The notes under the pieces are model-generated. The model saw only the letters and a program-made list of their open reading frames with translations. It was not told the origin of the DNA and did no database searches. From Dysosmobacter sp. (GTDB lineage: Bacteria > Bacillota > Clostridia > Oscillospirales > Oscillospiraceae), in the NCBI GenBank assembly GCA_022778785.1, contig JALFSO010000068.1, forward strand, positions 1 to 64,000: DNA of 64,000 nt. The letters are read 5' to 3'. Made by a program: the position numbers and the translations under genes. This document shows positions 24,051-33,255 of the stretch, piece after piece (the stretch's first letter is position 1; every line of letters begins with the position of its first letter).

Positions 24051-25922
24051 TTATTTCAGCAGGGCGCTGTTGTTGATGAGCCGGTCGGCGTACAGGAACA
24101 GCACGTCGGCGCCCTCGAAGTCCACGTACTGGGGCAGCAGGGAGGAGACCATGTACCGCAGGTCCACCAGCGTGACCTTGGAGTAGGCCTCCAGCAGCAG
24201 GGGCGCCAGGCTGCTGGCGTAGGAGTCCCGGAAGATCACCAGCTCCCGGTCTCCGGCGGCGTTGGGGTTCTCGATGGTCACCAGGGGGGTGGGGCCGGAG
24301 AGGAACAGGTCGTAGGAGCTGTCCGTGTCAATGAGGGACGTGTCGTAGACGCCGGGGGCGTCGGGATGCTGGATGTCCGCCACCTGAGCGGTCTCCGTCC
24401 AGGCACTGGTAAGCCAGCGGACGGTCTCCGTGAGCAGGGAGGCGTCCGTCAGACGGTAGGCGCCGGAGAAGCCGTCCTGCGCATGGATGGTGAAGGCGTC
24501 ATGGTCCACGGTGAAGCCCATGGCCCCGCCGATGGCGTCCGCCACAGGCAGCAGGGACTCCTGCCGCCAATGGGGATCGGTGGCGTAGTAGTCCGCCAGG
24601 GTCAGGCAGTCCGTGAGATCGATGGCGTTCCAGCCCGGCAGCTCGGTCTTCAGCTGGCCGGTGATGGCCCCGTGGTCCAGACGGTCCGCCGTCCCGGCGT
24701 ACCAGCTCTTGTCGGGGATGGCGGCGTAGTACACGGCTTCGCTGTCCGGGAAGTAATCCGCCTTCAGGGACTTCAGCTTCTCCGCCAGACGGGTCACGGA
24801 CTTGGCGTCCACGGCCTCGCCCGCCGGGATGTAGCCGCCGGTCTGACTGTCACCGGCTTCTCCCAGGGAGCGGAAGTTGGCGGTGAGGGCGTCGGCGCTG
24901 GTGTTGTCCATCACCAGCAGCACCAGCTCGCCGATGTTCTCCACCCGGACGTTCTCCGGGTCCACGCCCACGCAGATCCACTTCTGGGGATTGACGTTGG
25001 CGGCGATGTCCCGCTTGACCTGCTCCACGTCCGCGCCGTCCTTCAGACGGACCAGGCAGACGGAGTGGGCACGGGAGGACATCATGGGCTCGCAGGCGAC
25101 GCCCTCGATGAAGTCCAGCTTCTCCACGCCCAGGAAGAAGGACAGGTTTTCCTCCGTCAGCTCCGTGGTCATGAGGCCGGTGGTACGGGTCCCGGTCCCG
25201 GCGTAGACGGCCCCCAGAATGTCCGTCAGGGAGCTGTCCGGAGTGACAGTGCTTCCGGCCATGGCCCGGGCGGTGGACAGAGACACGGCGGAGATCATGC
25301 CGCTTTCCAGCAGGGCGTCGGCCAGAGTGCCGCTGCCGTCCCGCAGCTGGGCGCTGAGAGCGGCGTAGGAAACCAGAACCACGTCCCTCCGGCGGAAGTC
25401 CGCGGTGTTGACGCTCTCCGGCAGGATGCCGGCCTGGCGGCCAAGGGTCTTCCAGTTGTCGTAGACGGTGCCCTCCGCGCCGTCGGTATAGCCCAGGGCC
25501 CGGAGGACGAAGGTGACGTACATGGCGGCATTGGCCCGTCCGTAGGGATCGAAGGTGGCGGCGGTGCGGCCCTTGGTCAGGCCGTTCTCATAGGCGTAGC
25601 CCAGGATGGCGTCGGCGTTCTCCCAGCCCGACGGCACGTCGGTGAAGGGGTGCCGCGTTTCCGCCTCCTCGTCGCTGCCGCTGTAGATGGCCTCCCATTC
25701 TTTGCCGGACAGCCGCAGCAGCATCACCAGGGCCTCCATCCGGGTGGGCGCCCGGTCCAGCTCAAAGCCCTGGGCGGTGCCCCGGAACAGATTCAGCTCC
25801 TTCAGCGCCTCCGCCTGCCGCTGGGCGTCGCCGGTATCCGCCGCCAGGGCGGGGAGGGCGCAGGACACCGCCAGCGTCAGGGCCAGCATAAGGCTGCAAA
25901 GTTGTTTTCCGATTCGTCTCAT
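24051..25922 (-). CDS. SLH-DUF4358-DHHW surface protein (fusion)
   Basis: 623 residues; start at ATG 25922 (GGAGG upstream). A signal peptide (MRRIGKQLCSLMLALTLAVS then ALA|AD) is followed by two S-layer-homology-like repeats (about 30-190, for example HPFTDVPSGWENADAI and TFDPYGRANAAMYV). Next is a DUF4358-like segment (about 285-385, ending IGELVLLVMDNTSADALTA). The C-terminal part resembles DHHW/AlgX-type SGNH proteins, with YYATDPHWRQESLLPVADAI and a late FRDSYASSLAPLL (Ser in a DSY block). DUF4358 and DHHW proteins normally occur as separate genes beside an AlgI-type MBOAT O-acyltransferase; no MBOAT is near. Probable role: O-acylation of a cell-wall polymer, tethered by SLH. Domain limits are by eye. 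Confidence 0.8.
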   Translation of the reverse strand: MRRIGKQLCSLMLALTLAVSCALPALAADTGDAQRQAEALKELNLFRGTAQGFELDRAPTRMEALVMLLRLSGKEWEAIYSGSDEEAETRHPFTDVPSGWENADAILGYAYENGLTKGRTAATFDPYGRANAAMYVTFVLRALGYTDGAEGTVYDNWKTLGRQAGILPESVNTADFRRRDVVLVSYAALSAQLRDGSGTLADALLESGMISAVSLSTARAMAGSTVTPDSSLTDILGAVYAGTGTRTTGLMTTELTEENLSFFLGVEKLDFIEGVACEPMMSSRAHSVCLVRLKDGADVEQVKRDIAANVNPQKWICVGVDPENVRVENIGELVLLVMDNTSADALTANFRSLGEAGDSQTGGYIPAGEAVDAKSVTRLAEKLKSLKADYFPDSEAVYYAAIPDKSWYAGTADRLDHGAITGQLKTELPGWNAIDLTDCLTLADYYATDPHWRQESLLPVADAIGGAMGFTVDHDAFTIHAQDGFSGAYRLTDASLLTETVRWLTSAWTETAQVADIQHPDAPGVYDTSLIDTDSSYDLFLSGPTPLVTIENPNAAGDRELVIFRDSYASSLAPLLLEAYSKVTLVDLRYMVSSLLPQYVDFEGADVLFLYADRLINNSALLK

Positions 25923-26146
25923 TGGGGGAAACCTCCTGATGTTTGTCCGCCTGTCGGAGTGGCGGTCTTGATAGTCATTCAGACGGAGAACGGAGCAAAA
26001 AAGTTCCGGCCCGTCCGGTTTTTCTGAAAAATTTTCCCTGCCGAAGCCCGCCTTTCCGGGACGGGACACTCGCTGGAAAGCGACAGAAGGAACGGCGTCC
26101 CGCTGCCGGGACGCCGTTTGGATGGTCCGGCGAAGCGGACTGCCGG

Positions 26147-27514
26147 TCACGCGAAGAACTTATCCCACATTCCCAGCAGGAAGATCAGCAGGATGACGCA
26201 GGGCAGGATGTAGGTCATGTAGAACCGCAGGCCGTTGGAGATGCGAAGGCCCCGGCCGGTGTTGGCCTCCTGAATGAAGCTGTTCCAGCCCCAGCCCCTG
26301 CGGGACACGCAGAACAGCAGATAGAGCAGGGAGCCCAGAGGCAGCAGGATGTTGCTGACCAGGAAGTCCTCCAGATCCATGATGTTCCCGCCCAGGATCT
26401 CCACGCCGGAGAGGACGTTGAAGCCCAGCACGCAGGGCAGAGACAGCAGGATCATCAGCACCACGTTCACCGCCGAAGCCTTCCGGCGGGAACAGCCGGT
26501 GAGATCCATGCAGCAGGCCAGGATATTCTCGAACACGGCCAGCACGGTGGAGAAGGCGGCGAAGGACATGAACAGGAAAAACAGGCTGCCCCACAGCCGT
26601 CCGCCGGCCATGTGGCTGAAGATGTTGGGCAGGGTGATGAAGATCAGCCGGGGTCCGCTGCCGGCGTCCACGCCGAAGGCGGAGCAGGCAGGGAAAATAA
26701 TGAGGCCGGAGACAAAGGCCACGAAGGTGTCCAGGGCCGCCACCCGCACCGCCTCGCCGCACAGGGCGTGCTCCTTGCCGATGTAGCTGCCGAAGATGGC
26801 CATAGCGCCGATGCCCAGGCTCAGGGTGAAGAAGGACTGGTTCATGGCCGCCACGGCCACGGTGCCGAGTCCGATGTCCCGCATCCGCCGGATGTCCGGC
26901 ACCAGATAGAACCGCAGGCCCTCGCCGCCGCCCTCCAGCAGCACGCTGTGGACGGCCAGCACCGCGATCAGGGCCAGCAGGGCCAGCATCATCACCTTGG
27001 TGACCTTCTCCACGCCGTTCTGTACGCCGGTGGAACAGATGAAGAAGCCGATGACCACCACCAGCACCATCCAGAAGGTCATGACGCCGGGACTGGCCAG
27101 CATCTCGCCAAAGACGGCCTCCGTCTCAGCGGTGGAGGCCCCGGCGAAGGCGCCGGCGGCGGTGAGATAGAAGTAGTGGAGCATCCAGCCGGCCACGGTG
27201 GTGTAGAACATCATCAGCAGATAGTTGCCCGCCATGGCCATCCAGCCGTGGAGATGCCACTTCTGTCCCGGCTTTTCCAGCACCTGACAGGCCATCAGAG
27301 GGCTCCTACGGCTGGCCCGGCCGATGGCGAATTCCACTGTCACCATGGGCACGCCCATGGCGATGAGGAAGAAGAGGTAGAGCACCACAAAGGCGCCGCC
27401 GCCGTACTGTCCGGTGATATAGGGGAATTTCCACACATTGCCGATCCCGATGGCGCATCCCGCCGACAGCAGGATGAATCCCAGCCGGGAACCCAGCTTT
27501 TCTCTTTGCTCCAT
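26147..27514 (-). CDS. sodium-dependent NSS-family transporter
   Basis: 455-residue neurotransmitter:sodium symporter homologue (LeuT fold). The first helix has the sodium and substrate site GCAIGIGNVWKFPYITGQYGG, here starting at about residue 19. There are about eleven to twelve helices. Bacterial members import amino acids such as tryptophan, tyrosine or leucine, or amines, with Na+. It is monocistronic on the minus strand, upstream of the SLH protein by 224 bp; the spacer shows no clear terminator. The substrate is not predictable from what I can see. Confidence 0.93.
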   Translation of the reverse strand: MEQREKLGSRLGFILLSAGCAIGIGNVWKFPYITGQYGGGAFVVLYLFFLIAMGVPMVTVEFAIGRASRRSPLMACQVLEKPGQKWHLHGWMAMAGNYLLMMFYTTVAGWMLHYFYLTAAGAFAGASTAETEAVFGEMLASPGVMTFWMVLVVVIGFFICSTGVQNGVEKVTKVMMLALLALIAVLAVHSVLLEGGGEGLRFYLVPDIRRMRDIGLGTVAVAAMNQSFFTLSLGIGAMAIFGSYIGKEHALCGEAVRVAALDTFVAFVSGLIIFPACSAFGVDAGSGPRLIFITLPNIFSHMAGGRLWGSLFFLFMSFAAFSTVLAVFENILACCMDLTGCSRRKASAVNVVLMILLSLPCVLGFNVLSGVEILGGNIMDLEDFLVSNILLPLGSLLYLLFCVSRRGWGWNSFIQEANTGRGLRISNGLRFYMTYILPCVILLIFLLGMWDKFFA

Positions 27515-27680
27515 GATGTCCTCCAGTTGTTGATGTTGTGATGTTCGCGCTTCCCACGGGGCACGCCAGTGGGAGAGACGAGAAGTTTAATTATTGTATC
27601 ATATTCCGCTGTGCTTGAAAAGAACTATGTTTTCCACTGAAGCAAATTTTTTCTCGAAATGTGCACAAAACGCGAAAAAA

Positions 27681-27704
27681 CGGGGCTGTCAAAGGACAGC
27701 CCCG
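27681..27704 (-). terminator. BMP gene terminator
   Basis: 10-bp stem CGGGGCTGTC / GACAGCCCCG (27681-27690, 27695-27704), followed on the minus strand by TTTTTT. Confidence 0.92.
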
Positions 27705-27720
27705 TTTATCACGCGGAGAG

Positions 27721-28986
27721 TTAGTTGTTGTTCAGCTCGGTGATGCCGTCGATGCGGAGATCAAAGTAAGGAGCGGAACGGATGACGGACTCCTCGAAGA
27801 TGCCGTCCTTAATGCACTCGGCGCCGTTCATGCCGTAGGAGTCGGTGTAGCTGGTGAGATGCTCGCCGCCAACGGTGAAGTTGGCGCAGTCGAACACGTT
27901 CAGGCTGCCGTCCTTGATGCCGGCCCAAGCGGCGTCAACGGCCTCCTGGGTGCCCTCGGCGCAGCTCTCGCCCAGAGCGGAGATCATGACAGCGCCGTCC
28001 TTCGCGCCGGTGGCGTAGTCAGCGGGGATCTCCTCGCCGTTGATGAACTTCTCCAGAGTGGCCTTGTACAGGACGGACCAGTTGTTCTGAGCGGAGGTCA
28101 GAGCGGCCTGGGGAGCCACGGAGAGCATGTCGATGTTGTAGCCCACGGAGTAGACCACGGCGCCGCCGTCGAAGGCCTCCTGCACGGCGCTGGGAGCGCC
28201 GGTGGAGTCGGCGTGCTGGCCGATGATGACGCAGCCCTTGGCCATCAGAGCCTTGGCGGTCTCGTTCTCAGCCACGGGGTCATACCAGGAGCCGGTGTAC
28301 TGAACGTCCATGTGAGCCTCGGGGACGATGGACTGGATGCCCAGGAAGAAGGCGGTGTAGCCGGAGACCACCTCGGCGTAGGGATAAGCGCCGACGTAGC
28401 CGATGTAGGGATCGGTGACGGTACCGGCGTCCATCAGCTCCTTCAGCTTCATGCCGGCCACGATACCGGACACGTAGCGGGACTCATAGACGTTGGTGAA
28501 GATGTTCTTGAGGTTGTCCAGACCGGAACCGGCAGCCTGGTCGCCGGTGCAGGCGACGAAGGTGACGTCGGGATAGTCCTCAGCGGCCTGCTGCATGTAG
28601 GTCTGATGACCATAGGAGTCGGAGAAGATGATGCCGCAGCCGTCCTCGGCCAGCTCGACGGCCATGTCGTAGCAGGACTCGTTCTCACCGATGTTGTACT
28701 TGAACACCACCTGGTCAGGGTTGCTGGCATCGATGCCCAGCTCCTCGCAGGCCTTGGTGAGGCCCTCGATGTGAGCGGCGTCATAGCCGGACTGGATATC
28801 ATGGACGCAGATGAGACCGACCTTCACGTCAGCGGCGGGATCGGCAGTGCTGGCGGCGGCGCTGGAAGCGGAGCCGGAGGCTGCGGGGGCGCTGGAAGCG
28901 GCGGAAGAACCGGAGCTGGAGCTGCCGCAGGCGGCCAGGCTCATGGTCATCAGGCCGGCCAGCAGCAATGCAAGAAACTTCTTCAT
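27721..28986 (-). CDS. BMP-family ABC substrate-binding lipoprotein
   Basis: 421 residues. Lipoprotein signal MKKFLALLLAGLMTMSLAAC, then a Ser/Ala-rich linker and a Bmp/PnrA-type periplasmic-binding fold (KVGLICVHDIQSGYDAAHIEG, GIIFSDSYGHQTYM, YKATLEKFINGEEIPADYATG). BMP proteins bind purine nucleosides or related ligands for ABC import. Start at ATG 28986 (AAAGGAGG upstream). It has its own promoter and terminator. No ATPase or permease genes adjoin, so the rest of the transporter must be elsewhere. Location between an NSS symporter and a carbamate kinase cluster is suggestive of purine uptake, not proof. Confidence 0.92.
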   Translation of the reverse strand: MKKFLALLLAGLMTMSLAACGSSSSGSSAASSAPAASGSASSAAASTADPAADVKVGLICVHDIQSGYDAAHIEGLTKACEELGIDASNPDQVVFKYNIGENESCYDMAVELAEDGCGIIFSDSYGHQTYMQQAAEDYPDVTFVACTGDQAAGSGLDNLKNIFTNVYESRYVSGIVAGMKLKELMDAGTVTDPYIGYVGAYPYAEVVSGYTAFFLGIQSIVPEAHMDVQYTGSWYDPVAENETAKALMAKGCVIIGQHADSTGAPSAVQEAFDGGAVVYSVGYNIDMLSVAPQAALTSAQNNWSVLYKATLEKFINGEEIPADYATGAKDGAVMISALGESCAEGTQEAVDAAWAGIKDGSLNVFDCANFTVGGEHLTSYTDSYGMNGAECIKDGIFEESVIRSAPYFDLRIDGITELNNN

Positions 28987-29049
28987 TCTGTTTTCCTCCT
29001 TTAAAATTTTGAGACAAAGAATGGACAAGGGAAGACCTTGTCTATCCAC

Positions 29050-29078
29050 ATCATACAGGTTCCCATATGAAAATTCAA
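29050..29078 (-). promoter_or_regulatory. BMP lipoprotein promoter
   Basis: TTGAAT (29078-29073), 17-bp spacer, TATGAT (29055-29050) on the minus strand. A small inverted repeat GACAAGG/CCTTGTC lies in the leader (29026-29042). I do not see a purine riboswitch core there. Confidence 0.7.
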
Positions 29079-29192
29079 CTGCAAAATTAAATTTTGCGTA
29101 ACTTTACATGAAGAATTTTACAGGGGAAAATTTTGAGGTTTTTGGGGAAGTCCCACAAATCCAAGGGAAATACACGGAACATAGCTGTAAAA

Positions 29193-29217
29193 AAGGGGAA
29201 CGCGCGGCGTTCCCCTT
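29193..29217 (-). terminator. carbamate kinase terminator
   Basis: 11-bp stem (29193-29203 / 29207-29217), GCG loop, then TTTTTT on the minus strand. Confidence 0.92.
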
Positions 29218-29228
29218 CAATCAGATGT

Positions 29229-30164
29229 TCACAGATGGACGGCGGTGCCGGTTTTGCCGTCGATGCCGTCCCGGGCCTTCTCCAGCAGGGTGATGAGGGC
29301 GGTGCGGCCGGGTTTGGACTCGGCGAACTTCACGGCGGCCTGGACCTTGGGCAGCATGGAGCCGGGGGCGAATTCGCCCTCCGCCGTGTATTTCCGGGCC
29401 TCCTCCGGCGTCAGATGATCCAGCCACTGCTGGTCCGGCTTGCCGAAGTGAATGGCCACCTTCTCCACGGCGGTGAGGATGATGAGGGTGTCCGCGTCCA
29501 GCTCCTCTGCCAGCAGCTCGGAGGCAAAGTCCTTGTCGATGACGGCCCCGGCGCCCTTCAGGTGGTTGCCCTGGTCGGGATAGACGGGGATGCCTCCGCC
29601 GCCGCAGGCGATGGCAACCTGCCCGGCGTCTACCAGAGTCCGGATGGTCTCGATCTCCACGATGGCCTTGGGTTTGGGAGAGGCCACGCAGCGCCGCCAG
29701 CCCCGGCCGGCATCCTCCATGACGCAGTCGCCCCGGCGGCGCAGCTCCTCGGCCTCCGCCTCGGTCATGAACGTGCCGATGGGCTTGGAGGGATTCTGGA
29801 ACGCCGGATCTTTGGGGTCCACTTCCACCTGGGTGAGGATAGTGGCCACGGGTCTGGGGATCCCCCGGTCCAGCAGCTCCTCCCGCAGGGAATTCTGAAG
29901 ATCGTAGCCGATATAGCCCTGGCTCATGGCGGTGCAGACGGACATGGGAGCCAGGGGATGCCGGTGGTCTTCCCGGGACAGGGTGGTCATGGCGGCGTTG
30001 ATCATGCCCACCTGGGGGCCGTTGCCGTGGGCCACCACCACCTGATGGCCCTCCTCGATCAGATCCACGATGGCCTTGGCCGTGTGACGGACGGCGGCCA
30101 TCTGCTCCGGCAGATTGTTCCCCAGCGCGTTGCCGCCCAGGGCGATGACGATGCGTTTACCCAT
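29229..30164 (-). CDS. arcC: carbamate kinase
   Basis: Converts carbamoyl phosphate and ADP to ATP, ammonia and CO2, the energy-yielding last step of carbamoyl catabolism. 311 residues from ATG 30164 (MGKRIVIALGGNALG). GNGPQVG, GGGGIPV and VIDKDFA are all conserved. The frame is open to 30395, but that upstream part is repeat-rich spacer. It is downstream of ygeW and ygeY on the same strand; a 266-bp hairpin-rich spacer separates it from ygeW, so it may be expressed partly on its own. Equivalent to YqeA in the E. coli cluster: it would use carbamoyl phosphate made by YgeW. Confidence 0.96.
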   Translation of the reverse strand: MGKRIVIALGGNALGNNLPEQMAAVRHTAKAIVDLIEEGHQVVVAHGNGPQVGMINAAMTTLSREDHRHPLAPMSVCTAMSQGYIGYDLQNSLREELLDRGIPRPVATILTQVEVDPKDPAFQNPSKPIGTFMTEAEAEELRRRGDCVMEDAGRGWRRCVASPKPKAIVEIETIRTLVDAGQVAIACGGGGIPVYPDQGNHLKGAGAVIDKDFASELLAEELDADTLIILTAVEKVAIHFGKPDQQWLDHLTPEEARKYTAEGEFAPGSMLPKVQAAVKFAESKPGRTALITLLEKARDGIDGKTGTAVHL

Positions 30165-30192
30165 AATCGGTGTAACCCCTTTTCTGATACTA

Positions 30193-30398
30193 ATTTCAAA
30201 TGAACTGCCTTCATTTGAAATCCCGCGCGCTTTGTGCGCCCGCGTCGTGCGTAGCGCACGCCGCGCCGTCTCATAAAAACCTGAGGCGCTTTGCGCTGTC
30301 AGAAATCGTTCAGGCGTCTGACCAGGTTTTGATATGATAGGATCGCGGAGACTACCCGATAGTTTTGGCGGGAAATCCGAGGATATTCCCGCCAAAAC
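30193..30398. repeat. cluster of palindromes in the arcC-ygeW spacer
   Basis: Four kinds of hairpin in 206 bp: ATTTCAAATGA/TCATTTGAAAT (30193-30203, 30211-30221); GCGCGC-TTT-GTGCGC (30225-30239) and CGTGCG-TAG-CGCACG (30246-30260); GCGC-TTT-GCGC (30286-30296); and a 13-bp stem at 30362-30374/30386-30398. The last lies just after ygeW and may be its terminator. No gene fits in this spacer. Confidence 0.75.
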
Positions 30399-30430
30399 AG
30401 AAAATCTGTATAAATGAACGGCCCGGGTGC

Positions 30431-31621
30431 TCAGAACAGCTTCCGCTTTCCGCCGGCGTCCAGAGCCATCAGGGCGCTGACGGGGTCTTTCACCTTGGAC
30501 ATGAGGATCATGGCGGCGATGATGTAGGGCTTGAAGCTGGCCTGCTTGTACAGCGGCACCAGATAGCGGTCGAACACGGAGCGGTCCACCTCGCCCTCCG
30601 GGCAGCTGAGACCGGAGATGTCGGCGGGCAGGCAGTGGAGGTACAGGGCCTTGCCGTCCTTGGTGCGCTTCATCATCTCCTCGGAGCAGGTCCAGTCCTT
30701 GTGCTGGGCGTTCTGGGCCAGAAGCTGCTGCTCCAGGGCATTGATGCCCGCCTGGTCGCCGGCCTGATACAGCTTCGTCCGCTGCTCCATGGCGGCGAAG
30801 GGCGCCCAGCTCTTGGGATACACGATGTCGGCTCCGTCGAAGGCCTCCTCCATGGTGGCGACCTTCTTGTAGGAGCCGCCGGTGGCCGCGGCGTTCTTCC
30901 GGGCGATCTCCTCCACCTCGGGCATCACGTCATAGCCCTCGGGGTGGGCCAACACCACGTCCATGCCGAACCGGGTCATCAGGCCGATGACGCCCTGGGG
31001 CACGGACAGGGGCTTGCCGTAGGAGGGGGAATAGGCCCAGGTCATGGCAATCTTCTTGCCCTTCAGGTTCTCCACGCCGCCGAAGTGGTGGATGATGTGG
31101 AGCATGTCCGCCATGCACTGGGTGGGATGGTCCACGTCGCACTGGAGGTTCACCAGGGTGGGCTGCTGCTCCAGAATGCCGTCCCGGTAGCCCTCCTTCA
31201 CGGCGTCCATAAAGGTCTTCTGATACTTGTGGCCCTCACCGATGAACATGTCGTCCCGGATGCCGATGACCTCGGCCATGAAGGACACCATGTTGGCGGT
31301 CTCCCGGACGGTCTCTCCGTGGGCGATCTGGGACTTCTTCTCATCCAGATCCTGACAGGTCAGGCCCAGCAGATTGCAGGCGGAGGCGAAGGAGAACCGG
31401 GTCCGGGTGGAGTTGTCCCGGAAGATGGAGATGCCCAGGCCGGAGTCGAAGATCCGGGTGGACTTGTTCCGCTCCCGCAGGTCCCGGAGGGCGTCGGCCA
31501 CGGTGAAGATGGCGTCCAGTTCCTCGTCGGTCTTGTCCCAGGTCCAGTAGAAGTCGGACTTGTACATATTGTTGATGTGCAGCGTCTCCAGATGCCGCGC
31601 CAGTTCAATGGTCTTGGACAT
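30431..31621 (-). CDS. ygeW: knotted carbamoyltransferase YgeW
   Basis: 396-residue member of the aspartate/ornithine carbamoyltransferase superfamily. The carbamoyl-phosphate loop is SIFRDNSTRTRFSF and the second-domain motif is HCLPAD. The length and sequence (HINNMYKSDFYWTWDKT, MTWAYSPSYGKPLSVP) match YgeW, a trefoil-knotted form related to N-acetylornithine carbamoyltransferase. Its natural substrate is unproven. In purine-degrading bacteria it is proposed to phosphorolyse a ureido acid to carbamoyl phosphate for the carbamate kinase. Downstream of ygeY with 78 bp between, and upstream of arcC: one catabolic operon. Confidence 0.94.
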   Translation of the reverse strand: MSKTIELARHLETLHINNMYKSDFYWTWDKTDEELDAIFTVADALRDLRERNKSTRIFDSGLGISIFRDNSTRTRFSFASACNLLGLTCQDLDEKKSQIAHGETVRETANMVSFMAEVIGIRDDMFIGEGHKYQKTFMDAVKEGYRDGILEQQPTLVNLQCDVDHPTQCMADMLHIIHHFGGVENLKGKKIAMTWAYSPSYGKPLSVPQGVIGLMTRFGMDVVLAHPEGYDVMPEVEEIARKNAAATGGSYKKVATMEEAFDGADIVYPKSWAPFAAMEQRTKLYQAGDQAGINALEQQLLAQNAQHKDWTCSEEMMKRTKDGKALYLHCLPADISGLSCPEGEVDRSVFDRYLVPLYKQASFKPYIIAAMILMSKVKDPVSALMALDAGGKRKLF

Positions 31622-31699
31622 GATGATTTGTTATCTCCTTTCCGAAATGGAAGCTCTCTTTACAAAAGAATGACGAAGCGCCGTCAGCGGCGGAACCGT

Positions 31700-33064
31700 T
31701 TACTGGACGTCGCCGGCCCGGTACTCACACACATCCTCGCCGCCCATGCCCTTGTAGAAGGAGGGGACGGCGGCGTAGACGGCGGCGCAGGTCACCAGGT
31801 CTTCCTTCCAGGTGATCTCGTTGGGGGCGTGGGCCTGGGACTCGGCGCCGGGGCCGAAGCCCACGCAGGGGATACCGGCCCGGCCCTGGATGGCCACGCC
31901 GTTGGTGGAGAAGGTCCACTTGTCGATGAGGGGCGCCTTCCGGCGGCGGGCAGCCTCCGGCGCGGAGGGCGTGCCTACCCGCTGGTCGCCGTACAGGGCC
32001 TTGTGGGCGTCCACCAGCGCCTGGACGTGGGGGGCGCTCTCCTTGTTGATCCAGGTGGGGAAGTAGCACTCGGTCTCGTACTTCAGGCCGGTCCAGGCGG
32101 GACGGTCGTAGCGGTACATGGAGACCTTCACATCGTCGCCGTACTTCTTGACGCTGGGCAGGTTCCGGATCTCCTCCAGGCAAGACTCCCAGGTCTCGCC
32201 GGCGGTCATACGGCGGTCGATGGAGATGGAGCAGCTGTCCGCCACGGCGCAGCGGGAGGGAGAGGTGAAGAAGATCTCGGACACGGTGCAGGTGCCCCGG
32301 CCCAGGAACTGGGCGTCCTCATAGTGGTCGGGGTTGAACTTGGGATTCAGCATCTTCACCAGGCCCCGGACGGCGTAGGAGTCGCCGTCGCCGTTCTCGT
32401 TGAGGGCACGGACGTCCTGGAGAATGTCGGCCATCTTGTAGATGGCGTTGTCGCCCCGCTGGGGAGCGGAGCCGTGGCAGGACACGCCGTGGACGTCCAC
32501 CCGGATCTCCATGCGGCCCCGGTGGCCCCGGTAGATGCCGCCGTCGGTGGGCTCTGTGGAGATGACGAACTCCGGCGTCACGTGGTCCTCATTGTGGATG
32601 TACTGCCAGCACAGGCCGTCGCAGTCCTCCTCCTGGACGGTGCCGGTGACCAGGATGGTGACGTCCTCGGGGATGAGGTCCAGGTCCTTCATGATCTTGG
32701 CGCCGTAGACGGAGGACACCAGACCGCCCTCCTGATCAGAGCCGCCCCGGCCGCCGATCTCCGTGTCGGTCTCATAGCCCACATAGGGGTCAAAGTTCCA
32801 GTTGTCCTTGTTGCCGATGCCCACGGTGTCGATATGGCCATCGTAGGCAATGATACGGGGGCCGTGGCCCATCCAGCCCAGAACGTTGCCCTCCGGGTCG
32901 ATCTCCACCTTGTCGAAGCCCACCTTTTCCATCTCGGCGGCAATGCGCCGGATGACGCCCTCCTCGCCGCAGCTCTCGCTGGGGATGGCGATCAGGTCCC
33001 GCAGAAACCGGGTCATATCCGCCTCATAGCCCTTGGCGGCAGCTTTGATCGCTTCAAAATCCAT
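31700..33064 (-). CDS. ygeY: YgeY-family M20 hydrolase
   Basis: Metal-dependent amidohydrolase of the M20/ArgE/DapE fold, in a subfamily often called selenium-metabolism hydrolase. Visible metal and catalytic sites: [10 protein letters not shown] (His-x-Asp), [22 protein letters not shown] (catalytic Glu pair) and the C-terminal ESQAHAPNE histidine. Start taken at 33064 because AGGAGG is eight bases away; an ATG at 33070 is only two bases from it. First gene of the minus operon ygeY-ygeW-arcC. It probably hydrolyses an amide or ureido intermediate; the substrate is not established. Confidence 0.93.
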   Translation of the reverse strand: MDFEAIKAAAKGYEADMTRFLRDLIAIPSESCGEEGVIRRIAAEMEKVGFDKVEIDPEGNVLGWMGHGPRIIAYDGHIDTVGIGNKDNWNFDPYVGYETDTEIGGRGGSDQEGGLVSSVYGAKIMKDLDLIPEDVTILVTGTVQEEDCDGLCWQYIHNEDHVTPEFVISTEPTDGGIYRGHRGRMEIRVDVHGVSCHGSAPQRGDNAIYKMADILQDVRALNENGDGDSYAVRGLVKMLNPKFNPDHYEDAQFLGRGTCTVSEIFFTSPSRCAVADSCSISIDRRMTAGETWESCLEEIRNLPSVKKYGDDVKVSMYRYDRPAWTGLKYETECYFPTWINKESAPHVQALVDAHKALYGDQRVGTPSAPEAARRRKAPLIDKWTFSTNGVAIQGRAGIPCVGFGPGAESQAHAPNEITWKEDLVTCAAVYAAVPSFYKGMGGEDVCEYRAGDVQ

Positions 33065-33143
33065 ATCCATTGCCTCCTAAAAACATTTTATCACAATGCT
33101 TTTGCCGTGCCGGTCCGTCAGCGGGACGCACGGATCTGCTCCT

Positions 33144-33171
33144 ATCATAACATAAGAACGAAGGATGTCAA
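33144..33171 (-). promoter_or_regulatory. ygeY-ygeW-arcC promoter
   Basis: Perfect TTGACA (33171-33166), a 16-bp spacer and TATGAT (33149-33144) on the minus strand. It is divergent from the regulator promoter about 40 bp away. Confidence 0.82.
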
Positions 33172-33211
33172 ACAAAAAATTTGAAGCACTAAAAATTCTT
33201 TTGAAAACAGA

Positions 33212-33239
33212 TTGATTTTTCACGAATTTATGGTATGAT
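33212..33239 (+). promoter_or_regulatory. regulator-PLP operon promoter
   Basis: TTGATT (33212-33217), 16 bp, then TGGTATGAT with an extended -10 (33231-33239). The start point is expected near 33246. Confidence 0.8.
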
Positions 33240-33255
33240 AGAGACGTAAATTCAG

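Noticed and set aside
24036..26027. Long plus-strand frame over the SLH protein
   Set aside because: Antisense shadow, His/Gly/Val/Gln-rich low complexity, no ribosome site.
29079..29120. Purine riboswitch before the BMP gene
   Set aside because: Lacks the conserved three-way junction bases; the region is AT-rich promoter sequence only.
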